Shown piece by piece: positions 1 to 8,213 of a stretch of DNA of 64,000 nucleotides; positions within the stretch are counted from its first letter, which is position 1, and every line of letters starts with the position of its first letter. The stretch lies in contig NZ_JAUSUF010000001.1 in NCBI RefSeq assembly GCF_030813415.1, positions 620,001 to 684,000 of the forward strand. The letters are read 5' to 3'. The position numbers were made by a program, and so were the translations under genes. A model generated the notes under the pieces. That model saw nothing but the letters and a program-made list of their open reading frames with translations. It had not been told where the DNA came from and made no database searches. The stretch is from Eubacterium multiforme. GTDB lineage: Bacteria > Bacillota > Clostridia > Clostridiales > Clostridiaceae.

Positions 1-112
1 TGCTCTTTATAGTATATTAATTAGTAAAATAATTTATAATAATCATTTATTTGAATAGTAATTTATATTGTTAACTACAAAAGTTATATTTCTAAAATAA
101 TTTTAGGCTATA

Positions 113-170
113 TAAAATAGAAAATGCTAATTGCTAAGAAAATTATTAGCAATTAGCATTTTCTATTTTA
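113..170. terminator. 25-bp perfect inverted repeat, likely bidirectional terminator
   Basis: Arms at 113-137 and 146-170 are exact reverse complements around an 8-nt loop. The outer arm bases are A/T-rich, so a transcript from either strand ends the hairpin in a U-rich run. The repeat overlaps the stop codon of the Nudix remnant at 163-165 and would serve as its terminator. The length and perfection of the stem exceed most terminators in this window. Confidence 0.6.
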
Positions 171-351
171 ATTTCTTCAAAGCATTAAGGACTAAAATAT
201 CTGCAGGTATCCATTTTTGATTTTCTAATTCATTAAAATTAATCCATTTAGCATCATTATGAGCATTTAAACTTAATTTTCCACCTGTAACTTCACATAT
301 AAAAGAATGCATTATTAAATGAAAATTTGGATAATCATAAACTACTTTATA
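163..351 (-). pseudogene. Nudix (MutT-like) hydrolase, C-terminal remnant
   Basis: The minus strand is open for 62 codons between two stops, with no start codon and no Nudix box. Readable segments include YPNFHLIMHSFICEV, KWINFNELENQKWIPAD and a final ILVLNAL. This resembles the C-terminal third of MutT/CTP-pyrophosphohydrolase proteins, where an H-L-x-M strand is followed by a W...L....W.PAD segment. The catalytic GX5EX7REUXEEXGU helix, which should lie upstream, is absent, and the frame is closed at 352-354. It is therefore a truncated relic. The adjoining defence operon suggests the deletion came with insertion of accessory DNA at this site, which is inference. Confidence 0.6.
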
Positions 352-936
352 TTAATACCATTTTGTCTACTGTTGTTAAATAACTTTTCCAGTTTTCTTT
401 GTTTACAACTTATTTTCCGGGCACAAGTAAAGTTCAATATTCAAATATACCTTATATATTATTTATTAAATTTCTTCTATATGTTCTTCTCTTAAGTTTA
501 AGGATTTAAAGTTCATATTTCCTATTTCAATATACTCAATTTCTATAAAATCTTTTATTTTTACTGAAATTATCCTGCGATTTACCTGCCTAATTATTTT
601 TATATTTATGATTATAACCTTCGGAAATATTTTCATAATCTAAAATATGTTTATTATAAATTTTTATGATAGTTATTTTTTATTTTGAATAGTTAAAACA
701 CTAGATGTTTAAATTCCTAGTGCTTCATTAATTTTATCATTTAATTTTTATTGAAAATATATAACCCTTATTATATCGCTAATTCTTTGCAATTCATTCT
801 TATAATTTCTATTTTTATAATTTAAGTGTGCTTGATAAAATAAATATTCGTAACACCTTGATACATATACATAAAAAAATAATAATCATTTCTTCTCTTG
901 CCCATCTTTTTCACTATATATTTCATTTTCTAAGAA
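352..936. other. Gene-free stretch with decayed coding remnants
   Basis: No intact gene is visible. On the minus strand, 721-890 reads as a hydrophilic frame broken by one stop (segments such as YEYLFYQAHLNYKN and KLNDKINEALG). Positions 466-636 hold a 56-codon frame ending in LREEHIEEI with no SD before its ATG. Both look like relics of one or two lost genes, but no family was recognised. A weak hairpin at 696-725 may end the methyltransferase operon. Confidence 0.35.
696..725 (-). terminator. Candidate terminator of the defence operon
   Basis: On the minus strand an imperfect 9-bp stem (AAGCACTAG pairing with CTAGTGTTT, one G-U pair) is followed by TTTTAACTATT. It lies about 210 bp beyond the methyltransferase stop codon. 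The stem is short, so this is tentative. Confidence 0.35.
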
Positions 937-2577
937 TTAATTATATTTGTCATATATACTTTTTAATGTAACATATTTTTCCTTATAATTTAATAATCTC
1001 AGTACAATTTCTGCTACTGCTCTCCCTAGCATAGGTGGAACCGCATTGCCTATTTGTTGATATACAGAATCTTTTGTTCCATAAAACACATAACCATCCG
1101 GAAAACTTTGCAATCTAGCTGCTTCTCTAGCACTTACCGCACGATTAAACTTAGGATGTATCCACATAGATTTTCTAACATTAACTACTGTATCTGAGGG
1201 TTTCATATATTCCAAACGTTTATAAATTGTATTTTGAGTACGTCCTGGATTTTCATATGTTTCTTTCATATCATCAGGAAGTGAATGGAAATTACCTCCC
1301 TGCTTAATTACAGCAAATCTACTTTTTGCCACTTCTCTTGTATCTGTACAAACATGATTATATATATAATTATCATGATTTGCACTAATCAACTCTCTAT
1401 AAAAATTTCTAGTTTTAGGTTTATAATTTTTATAAATCTTTTCATCCATACTTCCAACTGATGGTTCATATTTTTCTAAATCACTAATAGCATCTTTTAC
1501 AGTTATATAATTAATTTCATTATCAATTATCGGATTGGGTAATTCTATTTTCCTATCTGCTAAAATTTCTTTCCTAGCTCCAACTAAAATATAGCGTTCT
1601 CTGCATTGTGGTGTACCAAAAGATGCTGCATTTAGGACTCTTCCTTCAAATTTATATCCTAAATATTTAAAAGATGCCTTAATATAATCTATAACTATAT
1701 ACGTTTGCATTCTGATAATTATTTGATTATTATTACTTACTACTTTATATATTGCATTTTTAATATTTAATTCATTAACGCCTATAAATAATCTCTGTAT
1801 ATCCCAAAACTTCATTATTTTATTATAATTTTTATTGCTCATTGATTTAGTTTTATATACTTCTAACAATGACTCTCTAGCTTCATTAATAATTATCTGA
1901 TACCATTGCAATACTTGTCCATTACGTTTCATACAACGTATTAACTGTTCTATTAATTTAGTATTACTATTTTTTGAAAAGTATTCTTTTAGCTTTTCCT
2001 TCTTTTTAGTAATATTTTTAAGTAAATATAACTGATCTTCATTAAGCAATACAAACCTTCTGTAATTGTTATTTTTTACCATATTAACTAACTCATCAAT
2101 ATGTGTTTCATCTTCATACAAAACAACATCTTTATTATGAAGTTTTAATTTCAAATCATTATTAATATGATTTTCATCTTGTCTTGTTAAACAAAAAGAA
2201 TGTTTATCTGAAGCAATTGTTTTAACATTTTCCATCACAAAAACACTAGGTTTTATTACTCTTATAGCCTCAACATATTTTTTTATAAGCTCATTACTTC
2301 CATTTATTAATTTTCTTCTTTGCCTATTAGCATTAGAAAATCCTTGACAAGGTGGACCACCAATAACTACATCTATATTAGGATTGTCAGATAATATATC
2401 ATTAAAATCTAATTCTAAGATATCTTCATAATTTTTTATATTGGGGTGATTTTTAAGATATGTCTTAGCTGCATTCTTATTGTTTTCAACGAATGCCACG
2501 ACCTCAAATTTTTCTGTCATTTCAAAACCTAGGCTAAGACCACCTGCACCCGCAAACAAATCTACTATTTTATACAT
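937..2577 (-). CDS. C5-cytosine DNA methyltransferase of a MORC/Z1/AIPR-type defence operon
   Basis: This gene encodes a DNA (cytosine-5) methyltransferase of 546 residues, predicted to mark host DNA. The family motifs appear in order: SAM-binding DLFAGAGG at 6-13, catalytic PPCQG with Cys77, ENV at 116-118, QCRER at 324-328, REAARLQSFP at 484-493 and GNAVP at 510-514. About 180 extra residues (roughly 122-300) lie between ENV and QCRER, where most family members have only a short linker. The target-recognition region would be about 345-480. The longest frame begins with GTG at 2592, but that GTG lies inside the SD (AGAGGTGA), so the ATG at 2577 is preferred. It is the last gene of the operon, 70 bp after the AIPR stop. 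The target sequence cannot be read from the protein. Confidence 0.93.
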   Translation of the reverse strand: MYKIVDLFAGAGGLSLGFEMTEKFEVVAFVENNKNAAKTYLKNHPNIKNYEDILELDFNDILSDNPNIDVVIGGPPCQGFSNANRQRRKLINGSNELIKKYVEAIRVIKPSVFVMENVKTIASDKHSFCLTRQDENHINNDLKLKLHNKDVVLYEDETHIDELVNMVKNNNYRRFVLLNEDQLYLLKNITKKKEKLKEYFSKNSNTKLIEQLIRCMKRNGQVLQWYQIIINEARESLLEVYKTKSMSNKNYNKIMKFWDIQRLFIGVNELNIKNAIYKVVSNNNQIIIRMQTYIVIDYIKASFKYLGYKFEGRVLNAASFGTPQCRERYILVGARKEILADRKIELPNPIIDNEINYITVKDAISDLEKYEPSVGSMDEKIYKNYKPKTRNFYRELISANHDNYIYNHVCTDTREVAKSRFAVIKQGGNFHSLPDDMKETYENPGRTQNTIYKRLEYMKPSDTVVNVRKSMWIHPKFNRAVSAREAARLQSFPDGYVFYGTKDSVYQQIGNAVPPMLGRAVAEIVLRLLNYKEKYVTLKSIYDKYN

Positions 2578-2647
2578 AATAACATATATCACCTCTTTTT
2601 AAGCAACATATCATATTAATTTAAATATGTCAATTACTGCTTCTAAT

Positions 2648-4399
2648 CTAGAATACATTATTTTTATATCTCTTTTTAAGAAGATTCCAACATTCCTCTT
2701 TTTTACACCATTGAGTAACATTTATTCCTTTAACCTCAGGATTCATAAAATGTTTCCATACCTTAAGTGCAATTTCCTCTATCACAAATGATAATTGTGA
2801 TGAAATTGATTGATTAATCCAAATTTGCTCATCACCAACACATTTTTCATGAAATTCTGATAACAATGCTATAGTATAATAGTTTACTTGTGCCTTATAC
2901 CCGCCCAAATTCAATTCTTTTACAATTTTATCGCAAGACTGAAATAAAATCACTTTTTCTATCATAGAAATGTAACTTAATTCATTCGGATATGGAATTT
3001 CATTTTTTTTAACCATTTCTGAAAATTTAATAAAGTTCGTTTCTAACCCTTTACTTACTATGTATGGATATTTCATCCATGCCATTTGGCATTTTGCAGC
3101 AACAGTTTTAGAAATACATTGTTTTTTAGGATTCATTTCTTTAAACTGTTTTTTAGCTCCTGTAGTAAGTTGCCTATTTAATTCAACCATATATTGACCT
3201 CTAGCTCGTTCATAAAACCACTTATTATTTGATTTACCGCTACTAGTAGGCACATAGATTTTTCTAGATAAACGTTCCATTTCTATATGATAGCTATCAT
3301 TAGCACTAAAATCCGACATATTTATTTTATTTTGGCTGTTTGCATATTTCGAAATATTACTAATTATTTCATTAGCTTTATCTCTATCTTTTATAACAGT
3401 AAGTTTCATTTGCACACTCACATTTTCTAATGAAACTTTATTTTGCAAAGCATTATAAATTGATGCTGTTGTTTGTCCTCCATTAACTATTTGCCAATTT
3501 CTCAACTCCTCTATTGTTATAATTTTTTCATTAGAATTTTGTTCATCAACAATTAATTCTTCCGCTACCGTAGATATTCCATTATTATATGCCATAAACA
3601 TCTCAGGTTCCTTAATTAATGTTTCCTTTAATCCTTTATTAATTTTACCTGTAGCCTGTAAAAATGATCTAACGTTTTTTTCAATAAGTCTTTGACCTTC
3701 ATCTTTATAAATACTAGCAAGATAATAACCAGAAATAACACCAATATAGCAGTCATATATACTATTCTCCTGCTCTACCTTTATCATCTGTAAATTATAT
3801 TTATACTTTTTTTGAAATTTAATTATTAAATCCTGTTCAATTTTATTTTGATATATGTACTGACATATCCTTTCTAAATCCCATACATCAAATTTTACTA
3901 GCATATTATCAATTTTTATATCATCAGGAATATATCTTACAGATTCTTTATTAGTTAAAAGAATAACCTTAATATTTTCAATATTTTTTAAATTTTCTTG
4001 TATATATTCATAAATTAAATATCCATCACTAGATTCTTCTATATTTAGAAAATAATCTGTTTTACAATTTCTAAAGAATTTTGTTGCTAATCGTACATTT
4101 TTTTTTATTTCTACCTTCCCTACTTTTTTTATATCTTGTCTGTTATTAAAATCACTTATAACTAATGTTAACGTCTGAAAATATTCATCATAGTTATAGC
4201 CATTGATTTTCATTTTTTCATTTGTTTTTTGATAACTTATAATATTACAATTTGATAGATATGATTCACCTGTATCAACTATATATGATGTGAAAATACT
4301 TGTAAATGCATCTTCTGTACTGATATTGTTTTTTAAAGAATGTTCCCTTACTTCTTCAATTAATTCTTCATTAAATTCTTTCATTTGAGGTGTTATCAT
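2648..4399 (-). CDS. AIPR family (abortive infection phage resistance) protein
   Basis: This 583-residue protein matches the AIPR family (PF10592). Visible hallmarks are VRSFLQATGKINKGL near 243-257, FMAYNNGIS at 268-276 and the signature NGGQTTASIYNAL at 306-318. The N-terminal 200 residues look like an alpha/beta region typical of longer family members. AIPR proteins are found in phage-defence and restriction-type operons, but their biochemical activity is not well established. The start ATG has a strong SD (GGAGG, 6 nt away) and overlaps the stop of the preceding nuclease gene by 4 bp (ATGA), which implies translational coupling. The role here, as a sensor or effector helping the nuclease and ATPase, is inference from operon context. 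Confidence 0.88.
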   Translation of the reverse strand: MITPQMKEFNEELIEEVREHSLKNNISTEDAFTSIFTSYIVDTGESYLSNCNIISYQKTNEKMKINGYNYDEYFQTLTLVISDFNNRQDIKKVGKVEIKKNVRLATKFFRNCKTDYFLNIEESSDGYLIYEYIQENLKNIENIKVILLTNKESVRYIPDDIKIDNMLVKFDVWDLERICQYIYQNKIEQDLIIKFQKKYKYNLQMIKVEQENSIYDCYIGVISGYYLASIYKDEGQRLIEKNVRSFLQATGKINKGLKETLIKEPEMFMAYNNGISTVAEELIVDEQNSNEKIITIEELRNWQIVNGGQTTASIYNALQNKVSLENVSVQMKLTVIKDRDKANEIISNISKYANSQNKINMSDFSANDSYHIEMERLSRKIYVPTSSGKSNNKWFYERARGQYMVELNRQLTTGAKKQFKEMNPKKQCISKTVAAKCQMAWMKYPYIVSKGLETNFIKFSEMVKKNEIPYPNELSYISMIEKVILFQSCDKIVKELNLGGYKAQVNYYTIALLSEFHEKCVGDEQIWINQSISSQLSFVIEEIALKVWKHFMNPEVKGINVTQWCKKEECWNLLKKRYKNNVF

Positions 4400-5412
4400 A
4401 CTATACCTCCATTCAATTTTTGAATTAAATGCTCCTCTAAAATATTAAATCTATCACACCCATTAATATTCAGCTTATAACTTACATTAGAGATTACATT
4501 TGGTAACTTATCTTTTGTTATATTAGGAAACTCTTCACTAACTTGAAAATACTTTATATCTCTTATCACAAAACCTATTTTATATATTTGAGAATTTCTT
4601 AATAAGTATCCATACTTAAACAGTTTTTCTTCAAATATCTCTAAAGAAACATCAACTTGTAATTTATCAACTATTCGTTGTACCAATGATGGTAAGGTTT
4701 CTCCATCACTAAGACTTTTTCTTAAAATAACACTCATCAAATATAAATCTCCATTTACATCATTAGTATCTAATTGATATTCATTGCTTATAGTTACACT
4801 ACTTGTATTATTAGAACTTGTACTTTTTATTTCAACAGCATTACCACTTATATAAAAGTCATGCGTTTCAAAGTTACATCCACTCCAAAAATTCAATGCC
4901 TTTTCACCATACAAATCTATTAACTTTTCTAAAAATATTAATTCACTATACAAACCTTGTTGCTTTATATCAGACATAACCAAGTGTTGATGAATATTGA
5001 AAAATTTCTTCCATTTTACTAACACTTTACCAACAGTATTAATAACCTGTTGATGGCTTTGTACTAATTTTATATTTTCAACTATATCTTGTACTATTGC
5101 ATCATATATCTTTTCATCTGAATCTTCTAATTGTTTAAATACTAAATAGAATCCTTTATCTGACCCATTTTCAATTTCACTAACAATTACATCTATTCCG
5201 TTCCAATCTGGATATTTTTCAACTATATTTTTATTAAAATCTTTGTTTATTCTTATTGCTAATTCTTTTGTGTCATTACTTTTATTATAATAAACTATAA
5301 AAACAATATCATTATCCAAGACAAATCTTCTAGAAAGATTTCTTTGATTAGTATATTCTTTCTTAGTAAAATCCTTAATAATATCATTAAATATTTTATT
5401 CAAATAATTCAT
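4396..5412 (-). CDS. PD-(D/E)XK nuclease-fold protein (DUF4420 type)
   Basis: This 338-residue protein is the likely restriction endonuclease of the operon. The C-terminal half carries a PD-(D/E)XK core: Glu157 in SELIFLEKL, Asp185 in THDFYISG and the VEIKST strand with Glu194 and Lys196. This arrangement is typical of the PD-(D/E)XK motif protein family (PF14390) found beside Z1 and AIPR genes. The N-terminal part is a beta-rich region of unknown role. Two adjacent ATGs are possible; the second (5412) has the better spacing to AAGGAG. The gene starts inside the 3' end of the Z1 gene (17-bp overlap) and shares 4 bp with the AIPR gene. No separate target-recognition domain is visible, so cleavage specificity may come from partners, which is inference. 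Confidence 0.82.
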   Translation of the reverse strand: MNYLNKIFNDIIKDFTKKEYTNQRNLSRRFVLDNDIVFIVYYNKSNDTKELAIRINKDFNKNIVEKYPDWNGIDVIVSEIENGSDKGFYLVFKQLEDSDEKIYDAIVQDIVENIKLVQSHQQVINTVGKVLVKWKKFFNIHQHLVMSDIKQQGLYSELIFLEKLIDLYGEKALNFWSGCNFETHDFYISGNAVEIKSTSSNNTSSVTISNEYQLDTNDVNGDLYLMSVILRKSLSDGETLPSLVQRIVDKLQVDVSLEIFEEKLFKYGYLLRNSQIYKIGFVIRDIKYFQVSEEFPNITKDKLPNVISNVSYKLNINGCDRFNILEEHLIQKLNGGIV

Positions 5413-8212
5413 CATCTTCTCCTTTTAACCCAATATCATTAATTCTATAAGATTTTATACTACCAATATTTTTATTATCAGGAAAAACGATAGCTATTCC
5501 AATAGGAACTTTATGTTCTTTTCTTTTGAAGTCAATTAGTTGATCCCCTTTCCCAACTTTTACATCAATAGGCGCAATAATTAAAAGACCATTTTCCCTA
5601 TTTCTAATTTTCTTTCTAACATAATCATTGCTCAAATTCTTACCTTTCTTTTTAAATTGTTCTACTATTTTTTTCTTTTTTTTCATATCCTCTTCGCTAA
5701 AGTCATAAAATTGCATATCTTCTGAAGTTAAAGTTTGAATTGAGCAAAACTCATCATTAACCGGTATTATATTTTCTCTCTTCATTCCAGATGCAACTGA
5801 TACATTACTAAATTTTATTTCATCATTCTCGTTTCCTAAATTTAACAGGCACACAGTCCAACTTAACAATCCTCCATTTTTCATTTGATCCTCAATATAA
5901 TCCGCCATATACTTACTATTTGCCTTATTTGCTTGTCTAGAAGTTTCATAATTTAACAAAAAATCTTTTATATAATGCCCATCTACATTTTGCCAAAACA
6001 AATGCTTATTTCTATTCTTTCCCCTACCTATTTTTTCCCAATAATTTTCAACTGGGTTACCACATAATTTTAATAAATTATCAACTGCTTCAAAATTTTT
6101 GTCATATTTTTCTGCATTAATATCCATTGAACGAGTCTGACTAAACACATTATTAAATGTAATTTTTCTTTCTTCTCCACTTTGAACCTTATTAGCTCCT
6201 GAAATCTTCATATTAGGGTGCGTAGCAACTCTTAATCCAAAATTTTCAGGTGTTTCTTCAATATTATTCATATATTCAATTTGTTCACGTAAATCATCAG
6301 TTGCAAAAGATATATGCCTAAACCAAGCATATAAATCATCTTGAACAAACAATCTACACAAATCTGCATATCCAGGCTTAAAACCAAACCATCTCCCCAT
6401 TTGCATTAAAGTATCATACATTTTTGATTCTCTTGTAAAATAACTTACCGTTAAACCTTCTAATGTAAGACCCCGTGAAAGTTTATCTCCTCCTATTGCG
6501 ATTACATTATATTGTTTACCTTTATGTTCTTTATACAATAATGCATCTTTACTCTTACCATTTATACTATATATTTTCACCAAATCATTTTCTATAAGGT
6601 TACAAATCTTTTGAAAAACATTCTCCCACGTAGTATCTGGAATGTCATTCATAAAATTTCCATGAAATTTCCTCATCTTTTGAGTAGTTTTTTCATAATC
6701 TTCTTTCCAAATTGTTTTTAAGTCACTAATTGTTTCTAAATGTCCATCAATGATCTTATTCCCAATATTTTCATAATAGTGTGTTACTCGTTTATGCACA
6801 AGTTTTTGAGTATCTGTTAATCTTGTAACATGAATTAACATCGTATTTGGTTCTCCATTTTGCCCTCTACAAATTCTAGCCGCTGTAGAAATAAGAAATG
6901 ATTTTATAGCACGCTTTAAATCATCCGGCAATTCGTTTTTCACTATTTTGTTTTTTTGATCAACAAATGATAATGAATTAATACCTATGCGTCTTCTTAA
7001 AGGCATTTCCAACTGTCCTTCTTTTCCAAAGTATTCGTGAGCACCAATATAATTGGGTGGTTTAGGCAAAGCTAAAATAAAATGGGTAGGAAATAAATCC
7101 TTTCCATGTTTTTTTGATTCCATTTCACTAGGTATAAAAATATTTGCATACGGAGTTGCTGTATATCCTATGTATGAACGACAATCGAATATATGAAATA
7201 ACTCCCTAATTTGAGCATTAATTTTAGATGCCTTGTCCTTATTTTTAATTACTCCATCTTTATATTCATATTTTGTATTAATTGATGCCTGATCCGCTTC
7301 ATCATCAATTAATAATAATGGATAATTGGCATCCATATATTTTCTACCCGTGTCTTTATCAATACTATGTTTTTTATTATTCTTAAAGAAACTTATAAGT
7401 GACTCCAAAACTTTTGAGTGCTTTTTTACTACAAAAATAGTAGGAATTTCAGTACTCACAAATATTTGTTGTCTATCCCTATTAAAATCTCCTTTTTCAT
7501 CCCTTGAAGTTAGTGTTTGTGAATCATTCTTAACAACTAATTTCTTGCCTACACCTATAATATTTGTCTCTTTTTTCATTTGATTCAATAAGTAAGCTAA
7601 ACTTGTTTCAAATCCTAAAACCTCCTCATCAATTCTTGATTGTGTTTGAGCTCTTAAATTATTATGCATACCTGCAAGAACAATTATTATTTTATATCCA
7701 GCATCTATAGCTTTATTAATTACTCCAATATAATGTGCAGTTTTTCCAGATTGAACATATCCAATAACCATTCCTTTACGTTCTATTGCCATTTTTTTAT
7801 TTGGATCTGCTATCGCATTCATAACTTTATTTGTTGTATTATTAATACTTTTATCTATGGAACTTCTTGGCCATCCCTTATTTTCTAACAAATATTTTTC
7901 ATATCTATTCCAATACTCTGTTGAATTTTCTTTTAGAAATTCATCCCACCAAACTGAATTCCTAACCTCTAAACATGTCATAAACATAGGATGTTGTTGC
8001 TCCCTAATCATACTTATTTGTTCCTCTAAATATTTTCTTAAATTATCTTCATTTGAAACTACATTTGAAAAAATATCCATAGTTTTCTCTACTGCTTCTC
8101 TTATCGCACTATCAATATCATCTGCATTTTTATCTAACTTTCCTTCATAAAACTCATATGCAGATTTATAAAACTTCATTTCACTTTCATCTAATTTATT
8201 AATATTAATCAT
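5396..8212 (-). CDS. Z1-domain superfamily-II ATPase/helicase
   Basis: This protein of about 938 residues is a predicted DNA-dependent ATPase with a Z1 domain (PF10593). Helicase-type motifs are clear: Walker A GYVQSGKTAH at about 151-160, DDEAD (Walker B) at 303-307, GYTATPYAN (motif III-like) at 349-357, and the Z1 core GGDKLSRGLTLEGL at 574-587 with QMGRWFGFKPGY at 604-615. Z1 proteins co-occur with MORC-like ATPases in predicted restriction systems, where they are thought to move on or remodel DNA. Two starts are possible. ATG 8221 overlaps the ATPase gene by 8 bp without a good SD. ATG 8212 lies 1 nt after the ATPase stop with AAGG upstream, and is preferred. The last 17 bp overlap the nuclease gene. 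Confidence 0.9.
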   Translation of the reverse strand: MININKLDESEMKFYKSAYEFYEGKLDKNADDIDSAIREAVEKTMDIFSNVVSNEDNLRKYLEEQISMIREQQHPMFMTCLEVRNSVWWDEFLKENSTEYWNRYEKYLLENKGWPRSSIDKSINNTTNKVMNAIADPNKKMAIERKGMVIGYVQSGKTAHYIGVINKAIDAGYKIIIVLAGMHNNLRAQTQSRIDEEVLGFETSLAYLLNQMKKETNIIGVGKKLVVKNDSQTLTSRDEKGDFNRDRQQIFVSTEIPTIFVVKKHSKVLESLISFFKNNKKHSIDKDTGRKYMDANYPLLLIDDEADQASINTKYEYKDGVIKNKDKASKINAQIRELFHIFDCRSYIGYTATPYANIFIPSEMESKKHGKDLFPTHFILALPKPPNYIGAHEYFGKEGQLEMPLRRRIGINSLSFVDQKNKIVKNELPDDLKRAIKSFLISTAARICRGQNGEPNTMLIHVTRLTDTQKLVHKRVTHYYENIGNKIIDGHLETISDLKTIWKEDYEKTTQKMRKFHGNFMNDIPDTTWENVFQKICNLIENDLVKIYSINGKSKDALLYKEHKGKQYNVIAIGGDKLSRGLTLEGLTVSYFTRESKMYDTLMQMGRWFGFKPGYADLCRLFVQDDLYAWFRHISFATDDLREQIEYMNNIEETPENFGLRVATHPNMKISGANKVQSGEERKITFNNVFSQTRSMDINAEKYDKNFEAVDNLLKLCGNPVENYWEKIGRGKNRNKHLFWQNVDGHYIKDFLLNYETSRQANKANSKYMADYIEDQMKNGGLLSWTVCLLNLGNENDEIKFSNVSVASGMKRENIIPVNDEFCSIQTLTSEDMQFYDFSEEDMKKKKKIVEQFKKKGKNLSNDYVRKKIRNRENGLLIIAPIDVKVGKGDQLIDFKRKEHKVPIGIAIVFPDNKNIGSIKSYRINDIGLKGEDDELFE

Positions 8213-8213
8213 T

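Noticed and set aside
113..170. CRISPR repeat or array
   Set aside because: It is a single palindrome with no second copy or spacer pattern.
7326..8150. Plus-strand open frames opposite the Z1 gene as antisense genes
   Set aside because: They have no SD, are rich in Ser, Phe and Ile as mirrored A/T-rich coding, and the minus-strand frame has clear helicase motifs.
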